Source: Daldinia sp. FL1419
Lineage: Eukaryota; Ascomycota; Sordariomycetes; Xylariales; Hypoxylaceae
Length of the DNA: 64,000 nt
Assembly: GCA_025201765.1 (NCBI GenBank)
Contig: MU623444.1
Coordinates: forward strand, 62,001 to 126,000
Reading direction: 5' to 3'
The position numbers were made by a program, and so were the translations under genes. Shown here one piece after another: positions 23,327 through 34,084 of this stretch. Every line of letters starts with the position of its first letter. The first letter of the stretch is position 1. Below the pieces are notes generated by a model. That model did not search any database. It was not told where the DNA came from and was given only the letters and a program-made list of their open reading frames with translations.

Positions 23327-24760
23327 AGATTAATCGGGTAGCCCTAGTTGGTTAATATCTCTCCTAGATAAATTACGCGTAAATTAACCAGAGGGGTGAT
23401 GAACAACTTTCGTCAGGAGCAGTTAAAGATAGACTCCTCTTGTCGATTATGCAGGCAATACGCCCTTTCATCAAAGGATAACTGGAATAACCCGACTCCA
23501 ACCGCGGCAGTCGTTTCAACCCTCGATGTGGTAACTTGCACCGCCAACCTAAATGCGAGACCCGATAATATGCCAGGGGCTGCGCAAGGCTTGGAATTTA
23601 CTCTAAGAACGCGTGCGACGCGCCAAATGATAGATCGACCTTAATAGCGAAATAACTCCGCAATCAACAAGCACGAGGCTGAGGGTGAATTAGATGAGAA
23701 TTTAAAAAAATACCTTGGTATTTGGCGTAGATAGACGGAGGAATACCAGCGGTGCTTTTATTTTATAGTTTGAAGTAGGAGAATGTGAATAAGGGAGTGA
23801 AAGCAACAAAAGTAAAGGACCTGAGCTTCTCAGCCTCGAACTTGGTGAGTGGTTGAAAACCATAGTGGGGCCTGGGCACCGATTGGTTGGCGCTACTTGA
23901 AAGTTTACTAAAAAATACGGGTGCTTTCTCAGGTACCTACACTGCTACAATATTGTACAATACTTATGTAGTAGGTACCTCTTTTACACAGCGGACATCT
24001 ATCTGTTCTGTCTGTTCTCCACAATCTCGACCCTCAAATCTGATAAGATTTATAAGTAGGTACCAAGGTACCTACGTGAATCAAAAATGTACAACCCCAA
24101 ACCTGCTTCTTTTTATAATCAACATAAATTAAAACCATCCAGTATTGGCAGCGCCTCTGATTTCCAGCTTAGAGAGTTGAAATAGAACCCAGGACACCGA
24201 TAGCAGAGACCAAATAGCCATATTGCAGGGGAGGGGAAAGCACCGGATCTCGCTACAAAGAGGTTTCGAAGATCTCCAGTATAAGAATCTGTAATAAGAT
24301 GGATTCATTCTCATAAGAGAGTTTATTGAGTGCTTGTAAAAAGTATAAAAAATAAAAAATAAAAAAAATCTTAGCTTTCTAATACCGGTGCAGGTACGAG
24401 AAGATGGAAAGTGCGAAGCACTGTGTGGAGGTACAAAAACCTTTCTGGGGAACTTCCTGTATTTAGAATCTTGCAAGCTTCAACACACTTATATTTCTCT
24501 CTCGCTTTATCTAATACAAGTCTTTTTCGAAATTCGACAGAATCCCACTAAAATAATTCAACCTGAGGCGGGTCACATCGACGAGCGACCCAGTCTCTCG
24601 CACGGCAATCTACCTACTGTAACAACATGTTGCTACACCCATCACGCGTATGGGTTCCATTCGGTTCCCAGTTTGGGTCAATTTCCGCTGAATGCGGCAA
24701 TCTGCAATGGGACGGCGATCAAAGAAGCGATTACCACTCTCATGACTGGATGATTCTTCC
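23327..24760. other. Intergenic, no gene seen
   Basis: Promoter side of TAF6. AT-rich A-runs occur around 24348-24368. Short open frames on both strands carry no recognisable motif. Confidence 0.45.
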
Positions 24761-24784
24761 ATGTAATGCCTTGCCAGGGTCTAA

Positions 24785-25290
24785 TGTGGGAGATCATTGG
24801 CAGCTGGTGTTCTATTCCAAGAAGTCGAAGACAGTCTACTGAAGCTCGAATGTGGAAGGTAGACCATGACTGACCAAGTATTTTTAGGCCCATACTGCGC
24901 CGAGGGGAAAAGCTTCTCCCTTTCATCTGTGTCGGCAGTCTCGTGGCGGAGACCAAGGATATGTCCGATTTCATGAAGGAAGATATTGGCCATATAATCG
25001 ACGATACCACTCTCGAACGACTTTTCGTGTACACATACAACGCGATTCTTGGGTGGTAAAATAGGCAAGAAACCCATAGCATAGTCCCTATTGCTGGCGT
25101 GTGTTTCATCTTGACAGTAGACGACCCAAAAACAGGCAGACTTGTCACCTCTGATGTTGAATTAGTAAATAATATTACTCTATAATTTATATGGCAGTAG
25201 ACAGAAGCACCTCCTTTATTTATCTACGTGATACTCGCCATTCCTCAAATACGTCGGAAAAGCCAACGCTAGGATAAATGATTTAGTAAG
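24785..25290 (-). CDS. Metzincin-type zinc metalloprotease, partial or decaying
   Basis: The minus-strand frame contains the full metzincin zinc motif HEIGHILGLRHE (about 24950-24985) preceded by DYMANIFL. A candidate Met-turn (NTWSVMVY) lies about 20 residues downstream. Upstream text CFWVVYCQDETHASNRDYAM can be joined to GFSDVFEEWRVS through an intron at about 25149-25214 (donor GTAGAT, branch TACTAAT, acceptor CAGAG). No start codon or signal peptide could be tied in upstream, and the frame ends early (PAANDLPH-stop near 24785). This fits a secreted fungal matrixin-like protease that is truncated, or a live gene with further introns I could not place. The active-site residues visible are intact. 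Confidence 0.5.
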
Positions 25291-25873
25291 ACTGGATGCT
25301 GACGAGATAGAGCATAGCGAGTCGCTTACTAGGTAGAAAGATTGAAGAGCTGACTAGAGAGAACCGGGAAATAACAAAAAGAACCAAGACCTGAATATCG
25401 AGAAGAAAGAGTTGAAAGAGCGAAGAGCTACTTAATCAGCTTAGAAGGGGTATTTCAAGGTGGATAGGATAGGGTAGACCGACAGTTAGGTTATATTTAA
25501 GTAGTTTGAAAATATATTTCTCAACAAAAATCTACTTGGCAATATTTATCTTGTATATTCGATCGTATATGCTCTATTAATGGGCTAAAAAATCTTTCTT
25601 TATACCTGGCTCCGAGAATAATCAGAATTTAGAACGCCTATCAAAGAAAATACGCACACAATACACCTTATTTTAGTATTGAAATATTCATACGATTCGG
25701 TCCGGAAGGAGGTGTGTTTGATCTACCTAGGTTGGTAGCCGTCGTAGCTTGTAAGACTATGTCGAGATAATCTTGATAAGAATTTACCAAAATATGTAAT
25801 TTATAGACAACTAAAAGCTATTACAGCCTTCGCAGAGGTCTACAGTTACTCAACGCACTTCGTTGGTCTTCCG
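25291..25873. other. Intergenic, no gene seen
   Basis: AT-rich spacer with one TCTACCTAGG motif near 25720. No gene seen. Confidence 0.4.
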
Positions 25874-26846
25874 TTAGGCTTTCTTCTTCTGTGCGGCCTT
25901 GGCCATTGCACCAGAGATCGGCACGACGCTCTCTACAACCATGTCCTATATTTACCGTTAGAAAAGCATCAATGATCGAAAATAATCTTAAACTCACTAA
26001 TAGTGGCTTGGGCAATAACCAGCAGAGAAACCGAAGCAGGGTAGCATGTGTACCAGCCCAAACTACCCCAGTCGAACCCCTTTCGATCTCGCTGACGACT
26101 TTATTCGCGTATTGCCTCGCACTGATGGCACCTACTTGAAGCCGGCCATCACTTATAGTATAGATGAAGTCTCGGATTCCATAGTATCTCGAAGATGCGG
26201 GTAATTCTTCTCTCTGATGCCTATCGAAGTATTCAGTCTTGACAGCACAGGTGATGAGAGTGACGGTCCGGACTCCGAGGGGCTTGAGTTCGTGACGCCA
26301 CGTCTCGCTGGCCATGGCGAGAGCGGCTTTGGAGCTATTATAGACGCCTTATTCGTTAGTATCTATTGAATAAAAATTTGAAGTATATTTGATACACTTA
26401 CTAGTAAGAGCCATGGGAGAGTATGCACTAGCAGAGGAATTATTCACAATGCATCCTCTAGCCTCGATCAGAAGAGGGGCGAAAGCTTGAAGCAGGGCAA
26501 ACGGCGCCCAGAAATTGAGGTCGAATAGCTTTTTACCATCTTCAATAGATGTATCTAAAGCTGGCAATAGTATGATTCCGCCGCTATTGTTGACGAGGAC
26601 ATCGAGCGTACCGCCGGTCTGCTGTTTCACGCTTTCAACGGCAGCAGCAATCGACTCTGACGATAGTACATCTAGAGTCAAACTGGTCACATTGGCCGCG
26701 CGAGAGAGGGTCGGTGGGAGTCTCGATTGGTTTCGTACGGTTGCGAAGACATGGTACCCCTTTTCGTGGAATACTTCAGCCAACGCCGCGCCGATGCCGC
26801 CGGTGGAGCAGCCGGTGATCAAGACGGATCTCCGCGAAAGAACCAT
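25874..26846 (-). CDS. Short-chain dehydrogenase/reductase (AYR1-like)
   Basis: Predicted 288-aa NAD(P)H-dependent reductase of the classical SDR family. It resembles fungal 1-acyldihydroxyacetone-phosphate reductases and related carbonyl reductases. Exons 26402-26846, 25998-26347 and 25874-25945 join across introns of 54 and 52 bp. The nucleotide-binding motif VLITGCSTGGIGAALAE is near the start; LDVLVNNSG carries the NNxG motif; the catalytic Ser lies in IVNNSSASAYSP; and splicing restores the active-site YNSSK. The C-terminus after the second intron reads DMVVESVVPISGAMAKAAQK and is basic and hydrophobic, which may mean membrane association. It is divergent from a regulator-like gene 420 bp away. 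Confidence 0.92.
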
Positions 26847-27266
26847 TGTGTAAGTAATGCGATTTATTAGATAGGGAATTCAAAAGCGTAGATGTCATCT
26901 CTAGTAAAGAGGATTTGATGCATTTATAACAGTGGCTCCTCGAATTTCCATAGACTCGTCCGGTGTTCGTCGATTTATAAGTCCCTGTATATGAATCCGG
27001 GACAACGCTACAACCCCTGTCGACTCTTGGGCGCCATCCCCTAAACGGCAAACAAGATGGGCCTTGGCATTCGGAATGGTGCCGGATCGTGGGGATAAGT
27101 AAGCAACATATCTCCGGCGTTGAGCAATTCATCTCCCCGCTCGTTTTCTTCTCCTTGATACCAATCATGATTTACTACGTTGGGTAAATAATCGCAAATG
27201 CCAAGGCTTGTCAAGATGGCGGGACCGGATAGATTGAAAAGGCCATCTGCTCCATCGTCGACAAGG
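26847..27266. promoter_or_regulatory. Divergent promoter between SDR and regulator-like gene
   Basis: 420 bp separate the SDR start (minus) from the probable start of the regulator-like gene (plus). It likely holds both promoters; no specific binding site was identified. Confidence 0.45.
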
Positions 27267-28743
27267 ATGCCATTCATTATATCGTCGGGCATCGACAAGA
27301 CTGATCCGACTACCAGGAAGCTAATTAGAAGTCACGCGAGACGGGGTAAAACGCGGAAAGATACTTGCCCTAATTCAAGTAAGAAATCTTTAGGCAGAAC
27401 AACAGAAATCACCCGCAGCCGGTCGGAACCTCTGAAACTAGAAGAAGTCGTCGAAGTCTACGCCCCATTAATACCTGGCCGGATCGGAGTAAACATCTAT
27501 TATGTCAACTTTCCAGACAACATAGGGCCTTCGGCGCTCTATAACATGGCAAAAGGTTCTTATCTACTGTGCTTTTCCCAACGTACGCCGGCTAACGACG
27601 CAGGATTAGTTACGACGATAGTAAGGAAAGTTATATTCCCCTTACGAGCAGCAGTGAGCTTCCAAGATGACGAAAATGGATGGGTCTCGCCGTTTGGAAG
27701 AGATGCCGTTGCCCTGCATATAATGGCATTCGCAGTACAAGGTTTCGTAGATAGAGTCCTCCGCCGTCACGATAATATCAACCCAGTAGCTATACTACAC
27801 TTCCAAAAGGGATTAAGGCTTCTTCGGGAGAGGCTGTTAGGGAACGACGACGAAACTAAAATCTCGGACTCTACGATGAGTGTGGTCTTGAAACTAGCGA
27901 GTGTAGCGCAGTTCGATGGTGATTACCATACCTCGAAGCAGCACATGGAAGGTCTTCGCAAGATGGTCGACCTAAGGGGAGGACTCGATCGCTTTAAAGG
28001 CAAACCCTTATTATTGGAGATGTTGAGGCGAGTTGCAAAGGATCCTAATTGTTGTTGCGAAGCTAATCTTCCATAGATGTGACCTAGCTGTCGCCCTGCT
28101 TGGTGGCTCGAGCCCTGTGTTTTTTGTCCAACCTTCAGAGCCGGTCGCAGAGTACCCCGAGAAATTGCTGCCAGCTTCTGATGATGGCTCATTTCCTCAA
28201 GACGATATGAACTTGTTACGAATTACGGATAATGACCTAGCAATAGTTTGGCGGGTCTTAAAGAGATTCTGCTCGTTCGTTCATCTCGGAACCCAAACCC
28301 GGCGGACCATACGTCCAGACATCATTTACGAAACAATGATTGCGGCAATGTATCGCTTACTCCATATGCGTTTTTCCATAAGGTCGATTGACAATGCTGT
28401 ACGGCAGGGCCTCCTGGCGTTTTGCTACCACGTCTTCTTGCAATGGCAAGACATTAAACCGCGTTGTTGCCATTTTACTACTGCATACCAAGCCTGTATT
28501 CTTGACCTCGAGAGCCACGAAGGAGTTTCTCCGCGGCTAATGCTTTGGTTACTGATGACTGGGGCTGTCTCGATATTTAATATAGCAGATGAAGCATGGC
28601 TACGGGAATGTATCGAAGTAAATATAGGTAGATGCAAGATTAGAACATGGAAAGAAATGCATGGGTTATTGAAGTCCTTTATGTGGATCGATGCGTTAGA
28701 TGAACAGCAAGGGAGGAATATTTATAATTGTCTGCTCAAGTAA
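27267..28743 (+). CDS. Fungal transcription factor-like protein lacking a zinc cluster
   Basis: 475 aa of the fungal-specific transcription-factor domain type without an N-terminal Zn2Cys6 motif. It begins MPFIISSGIDKTDPTTRKLI and continues RSHARRGKTRK, a common opening of this group; an in-frame ATG at 27198 would add 23 residues. The body has AVSFQDDENGWVSPFGRDAV and KQHMEGLRKMVDLRGGLDRF, a typical motif. Frame and homology support a 49 bp GC-AG intron (28028-28076): AG/GCGAGT, branch GCTAATC, acceptor CATAG. Joining gives EMLRCDLAVALLGGSSPVFF, the usual RCDL motif. It may control the divergent SDR gene. Such proteins are common in fungal accessory regions and their targets are mostly unknown. 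Confidence 0.82.
28028..28076 (+). other. Probable GC-AG intron
   Basis: 49 bp beginning GCGAGT and ending CATAG. The only nearby GT donor (28031) would not keep the frame with this acceptor, while this GC donor joins the two frames exactly and restores the conserved RCDL motif. Confidence 0.65.
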
Positions 28744-29190
28744 GAAGGGCGATCAAGGGAATTGGCTAGGTATACAACAACATAGCAGATTAATGGAGAA
28801 AGTCGAAAGCCGTAAGATGTAAGGGATGGGATGAATAAGAGGACGCACCATATAAATCATTCGATATGAAGTTTCGTGACTGAGTAACTAACTGGATCAA
28901 ATAGTCTAGATACCTGTTCTATTGAAATACAATGGTTTCATACCCGAGTTTTAATCGTTTGCTAAACCAAGCAGTGAACCCTCAACACCTTGCATGCTGT
29001 CTGTCTAAATCGTTATCTTTCGAAAAAAAATGTCATAACGTCGTTAAGTTTCTCTCATCCATTGTACTGTAGATTCCTTTCGTTGTCAATCTGTCGTAAT
29101 AACCTCGTATTCTGAACATGCCGACTTAGTTAACATAATACAATAATGGTAATAATTCCACATATAAAAGCGAGCTAGGCTGATGGTGCA
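28744..29190. other. Convergent spacer
   Basis: 3' regions of the regulator-like gene and the SR-rich gene; no gene seen. Confidence 0.4.
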
Positions 29191-30300
29191 CTAGAACCTC
29201 GATTTACCCTTGGGCTTCGTTGGGCTCTTGACTCCCATTATTTTTGATGCGATTAGGCTGCTAATCGTGTTCTCGGCGTACCCCTTTACCCCCTTAGACT
29301 TTGCCAGCCTAGGGTCTTTGTCGATGAAGGCATCAATAGCCGCAGCGCCCAAAGCGGCCGTGGCCACTTTAGCGCCCTTCTCGCCTGTCCAGCTGCCTGG
29401 ATCTTTGCGGAGTCTGAATGCGGTAAGGCCGCCCGCTTCGAGAGCTGCCCGAGCAGCCATTTGCCATCTATCGGCGATAGCTTTGTTGGGTATCTTCGAA
29501 GACTTGTAACTAGACGATGCCGATTTGGACTTGCGATCCCGGTGACGAGAAGGAGATGGCGATGGACTCTGAGTGTACGAACTAGCTCGGGGCCGGCGAT
29601 GACGTCGACCTCGATCGCGTTCGTAATCCGACTCGTCACTTACAGACGGAGATCTGTGTCCCCGATGTCTTCGCGGAGGATCGTCGCTGCGTGCACGTGA
29701 ACGCCTCCTGTGCGGCGACGGAGATGGGGTCGGAGAGTAGTGCCGACGGTGATGACGATGCCTTGGCTCTGAATCATAATGGGAACTGCGACGAGAGCGA
29801 TCGCGACTCGGCGAACGACCTCGGCTACCTGATCCCGCCTGCGCCGCAGCGTACATCGCAGCCGCTTCGCTAAGAAACTTTAAGCTTTTCTGGCCCAAAG
29901 ATTTCGTGCGCTTAACGCCAGGCCGCTGGGGAGAATCTTGGCCTTCATGGTGTTTGCTTCGAGAGGCCTTCCTGCTAGAGCGAGGTGGTGAGGCATGCCG
30001 AGAATTTCTACGTGGAGATGAGCGCCGGTCGGATTTTGACGGTGGTGTGTGCGCTCTATCGTGTCTTGAATATCGAGGCGGGCTGGTAGTTCTGGAATAA
30101 CTTCTCTGCGGGCTTTGTCGGCGACGTGGTTTAGGATCCGGGGATGCAGCGCGACGAGATTTGGAGGCGTTGGAGACTTCCTCAGTACCGATGTACTCGT
30201 AGCCAGTGTTATTGATAGGTGAGCTTGAATGTCGGTAGGGGTCATCAAAAACATAAGGATCGTCGTAGCGGCTGTGGTGGTTGCGCGATCGGGACGCCAT
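29191..30300 (-). CDS. SR-rich protein with conserved-looking C-terminal helical domain
   Basis: 369 aa from one open frame. The first two thirds are disordered and rich in Arg-Ser and Ser-Pro (RRRQSPQRSYSRTTSPPRYS, then SRDRSRRSSHYDSE), with His-Arg runs. About 95 C-terminal residues form a compact alanine/glycine-rich segment: NKAIADRWQMAARAALEAGG, RLRKDPGSWTGEKGAKVATA and AALGAAAIDAFIDKDPRLAK. This architecture is seen in many ascomycete hypothetical proteins. RS dipeptides suggest nuclear localisation and SR-kinase phosphorylation, which is inference. There is no RNA-recognition motif, so it is not a classical splicing factor. Confidence 0.75.
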   Translation of the reverse strand: MASRSRNHHSRYDDPYVFDDPYRHSSSPINNTGYEYIGTEEVSNASKSRRAASPDPKPRRRQSPQRSYSRTTSPPRYSRHDRAHTPPSKSDRRSSPRRNSRHASPPRSSRKASRSKHHEGQDSPQRPGVKRTKSLGQKSLKFLSEAAAMYAAAQAGSGSRGRSPSRDRSRRSSHYDSEPRHRHHRRHYSPTPSPSPHRRRSRARSDDPPRRHRGHRSPSVSDESDYERDRGRRHRRPRASSYTQSPSPSPSRHRDRKSKSASSSYKSSKIPNKAIADRWQMAARAALEAGGLTAFRLRKDPGSWTGEKGAKVATAALGAAAIDAFIDKDPRLAKSKGVKGYAENTISSLIASKIMGVKSPTKPKGKSRF

Positions 30301-30711
30301 GGTTAGGTTTTCTTTGCGTAATAAGGTCTCACGGAAATCGTAGAGTAGGTGTAGTCGTTAAGTACCAATTTCGACGGAGGGCAAGCTGTAAGTTACAAGC
30401 TGCGGCGTAGTGACGTGCGCCGTTTAAAAGGACAAGTGATGTATGGTAATATATTATGTAGGATAACAACTGGGAGACCTCCCCGAAAGGGCTGCAGGTT
30501 GGGTCTTATTACGCAGAACTGCGCCTCGACGTATTTCCTGCAGCAAGCCGATGTTTACTGGTTGGTGATATCCTCAGGGTATTCCAGTGTTGCCGGTATC
30601 GTTGTCAGGACCTCAGCGGTGTAGCGAATAGCTGCTGTGAATTTCAAAAAGCTTTTAGAGGATTGCATAAGAGGTGATGTCAACTGGGATTACAGCTCTT
30701 CAACTATTTGC

Positions 30712-30736
30712 AGGGGGGCAGGGGGGCAGGGGGGCA
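30712..30736 (+). repeat. G-rich CAGGGGGG tandem repeat
   Basis: Three tandem copies of CAGGGGGG, then CAG. Each has a run of six G, which could form a G-quadruplex if one run is split. Confidence 0.6.
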
Positions 30737-32687
30737 GCGCGGGTTGAGTGGGATGGGAGGCCTATTACACATATTCTGGACATTATAGACGCCTATCATA
30801 GATTCCCAGCAGAAACAGGCCAGGCTAGACTTGTAACTAATGCATACGTATAAGACTTTGTATGGCTCCCGGAGCTATCGAGCACGCTAGAGACGAAATC
30901 CGTTGCCACCTTAGATGATAGACATATGGACGATGAATGATGCATTACCCCCCGCATGATCTCATAGTACTTTTTTTTTTTGCGTGGGCCAACATTACAA
31001 GTGAAGATCAAGATGTGTTTGTCCCCTGTCTACGGAGAATCTTGACTCGAAAAATAAAACATTAGTTTCTCACTCGAGTTGATTCGAAATTCATCCCGCA
31101 CGACACCACCTAGTCATTCGGTGAAGACCGCGCGAAGTCCAATATGCAGGCAACATCTGACGCCTGCACTTGGTATTGGACATCTGATAGTAGGCAACAC
31201 AAGCAAGACCGTTGATAGCTGTCACAACGACAAGGTCATACAATGTGTGATGATGTCTCGTGACGATATTCAAAATGTGATATAAAGAATGCGGCTATAT
31301 CCCCGTCTTGTATTGGCGTGAAGTGCATCGTATTTTGATCACTATCTTCAGTCGCCAGTGCCAGTTAGACTTCTAACCTAGGATCAAGATCTCGCGTCGT
31401 AAGATTTGAAAGATGCAGTTGATTTGGGAATTGAATTCAAAATAACGCGTAGGACATGGCTTGATCTAAAAAAGCCACATACGAACCCGGATCTACCCAT
31501 CCGGACCCCGGCGGGTGGGATGACGAACCCCTGAACTCTTCGCCCAATAGTTTATGCGATTCCGACGATGTCTTGCCTCGTTTACACCAGCAATTTCGAT
31601 ATGGTAAGACAAGTTAGTTCTATGTTGTCATCGCAATATTCTACGATTATATCATTCTAACCTAACCGTTAGCTATTTCTTATAACGCCATGTTCATTAA
31701 TCAGTAACTTGGAGACAATTAGATACTTGTTAAAACGTTATATTAAGCAGCAGAGTAAATATCCAGACTATTTTTTTTTACGCCAGCCTTAACTATCAAC
31801 AAGTCTACCTACCTAGGTTAACCAATTCATAGCCAATGTATCAATTCACATGCCACATGTAGCCTAGAGTAGGTTCATATATAATTAAGTCTTTAGCTCT
31901 CCATCGTTCGATATAACTTATACAAGTTTCCTAATGGTTATAAGTTCCACCGTCGTTGCCTCCGAAACTGTCCATTATGTAGACACACGATAGGATAATT
32001 ACCTACCCCAACCTATCATGGCCATGATACTCCTACGACAACGGGATTCAGATATATAGTTTCTAGCTACCTCCATCCTATAATTAGCGGCAATACGTCC
32101 CCCGCAATATGTTTGATATGATAGAGTTGTGGTGCCAAGTGCGGAAGAAAGGTTAATGCAACAGTCCGGTTAATTCGACCGCAGATCAATCCGTGTTCGT
32201 AAGTTGAATGTTTCTAGAACACCCAGCCATACGCTATTCTAGATTAATTATACTAATGGCTTAATATGAATGCAATATGCCGATCTCAAGATGTCAGCAG
32301 TCATACAGATGACTATAAGTCCACATCACAGCTAGGATCTCGAGTCTGGTTCTCCGTAATTCATGCTCTCCGGATGCAGGAACAAGTAGCTGAAATACGA
32401 TGCGAGAGCATTGCTTGTCGCGACATGAGTCCTTGCTTAGATTATTATACGCAATACGGCAAAAGCCTGTGACCCCCTTGTTGGGTTAATTATAATACTT
32501 CTACTATCGGCTCTATCCTGCGTCTTCCAGCCCCAGATCCCGGGGCCACCTCTACCGGATGGAGTAATACGTTTCTAGCGGGACGAGGGACCGTTTACAA
32601 TATTAGAATATGCCAACGTGTCTGACTTCGTATCAACGCATCCATCATGCATGGTGCTTTCCGGGATTGTGATGGTAGATCTCGGGC

Positions 32688-32696
32688 TATATAAAA
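32688..32696 (+). promoter_or_regulatory. TATA box of the cysteine-rich secreted protein gene
   Basis: TATATAAAA, about 80 bp upstream of the ATG at 32778. Confidence 0.6.
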
Positions 32697-32777
32697 ACCC
32701 ACCCTTCCACGACCACCGTAGTCATAGCATTTCAGTAGAACAAGCTTAACTGAATAACCAAATATTAACTATTCGCA

Positions 32778-33284
32778 ATGCTATTTAATATCATTTTCTT
32801 GGCCCTTGGGGCTGTCGCCAGCGCCTTGCCGGAGAAGGCTGACTGTCCTCGTATCAGATGTATCGATGGTGTCAACAAATGTGGTGGGTAGCCCTTTATG
32901 GAATGCTGGCGCCATATTCAACCAAGAGATGGAAGTTAACTTTCTTGCAGGAATCAAGTACGGTAAATGTTATGACATGTGTACGCATTCCCAACCGAGC
33001 CCTCCACCATGCCCAGAAGTCACATCGGCACCGACGACAACGCTGCCGTCAATAACGTCGACTGCTGCGCCGTGCATAGGTACAGGAACCGCCTGTGTCG
33101 ATTATCTTAAGACTTGCGGGTCGCCTCCTACTGCCGTCCTCACTTATGGCGGGTGCGTATATCCCACTTACCATAAGAAGTACATATCTCAATCTAACAT
33201 TCATCAAGTTGCTACCCGGAATGTGGCCCTACGCCAACTTTCTCGCCACCGCCATGCCCGGAGACGACCGAAACTTCTGCTTAA
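32778..33284 (+). CDS. Small secreted cysteine-rich protein with duplicated module
   Basis: 127 aa from exons 32778-32883, 32951-33152 and 33209-33284 (introns 67 and 56 bp; donors GTGGGT and GTGCGT). The signal peptide is MLFNIIFLALGAVASALP. Two copies of one cysteine module follow: CIDGVNKCGIKYGKCYDMC with a SPPPC tail, then CVDYLKTCGSPPT and LTYGGCYPEC with another SPPPC tail. A Thr/Ser/Pro linker (TSAPTTTLPSITSTAAP) joins them. Each module has C-x6-C, then YGxCYxxC. The family is typical of small secreted proteins of plant- or insect-associated fungi. An extracellular role, possibly effector-like, is inference; no enzyme function is visible. Confidence 0.85.
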
Positions 33285-34084
33285 TTAAGGTATGAGAATG
33301 GTGGTGGCCGAGATGATGAACCATTGAACGGTCGCTTTCGGTTAATTAAAAAGTCAAGGATTTGCGGACTCTTTTTGAACTTCACCCTGCTGAAGGTGTG
33401 TTTGGTGTTTGGCTAGATTATGTACTATGTCTGAAGACTTGGATCAGAAAAAGTGGCTTTCGTGTAAATGCTGGATTTCAATGAATTAATTCCGTATATT
33501 ATACATCGATTACGATTTTCCCCGACGATATTTTAGAAATCTAAAAAGAGCGTATCTAAGAAAGAGGGAAGGGGTTTGGCTAAGACAGCATCCTAGGAGT
33601 CAATCACTCACACATTGCACCCGCATTTCACATTATTCCGCGATGAAGATCTCAAGAAAGAGTAAAACTCTATAAGGCGCATTATATACATCAAAAGTTA
33701 TATTTCCACTATATACACAGAGAATAATAATAAGTAGTCCCATCAATACTAGCCGGGTCCGCCAGCCCGGAGCGCGCGCCAACACCGGAGAGAAGGATGA
33801 CAAGGAAACAAAAAATAGCCTAAACAATAACAGACAATAGTAAGATCCAGCTTTATGCAGCCGTAATGGTATCCCCAAGCCCATCGTGTACGTATATACG
33901 TTCGTCTATAGAATCGATCAATCACAACCCATTACTCGTCCTCGTCCCCGCCTTGGCCCTTTTAAACTCGTCCGTCCCTACTAACCTTGCCCGCGGACTT
34001 TTTTAATATGCGACAAAAGGAATCGAGCTGGGTATATATATTGGCGTGTCTTATGTACCTATGTATGGTTGGATGTTATGTAGT
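33285..34084. other. Convergent spacer
   Basis: 3' regions of the cysteine-rich gene and the HsbA-type gene; no gene seen. Confidence 0.4.

Larger units (their letters stand above)
30301..32777. other. Intergenic, 2.5 kb, no gene recognised
   Basis: Divergent region between the SR-rich gene and the cysteine-rich gene. It holds a G-rich repeat at 30712-30736, a T run near 30970, and a CCTACCTAGGTTAACC motif at 31808-31823. Short open frames show no motif. Confidence 0.5.

Noticed and set aside
27041..27298. 86-aa minus-strand frame in the SDR/regulator promoter
   Set aside because: It overlaps the N-terminus of the regulator-like gene and shows no motif or splice partner.
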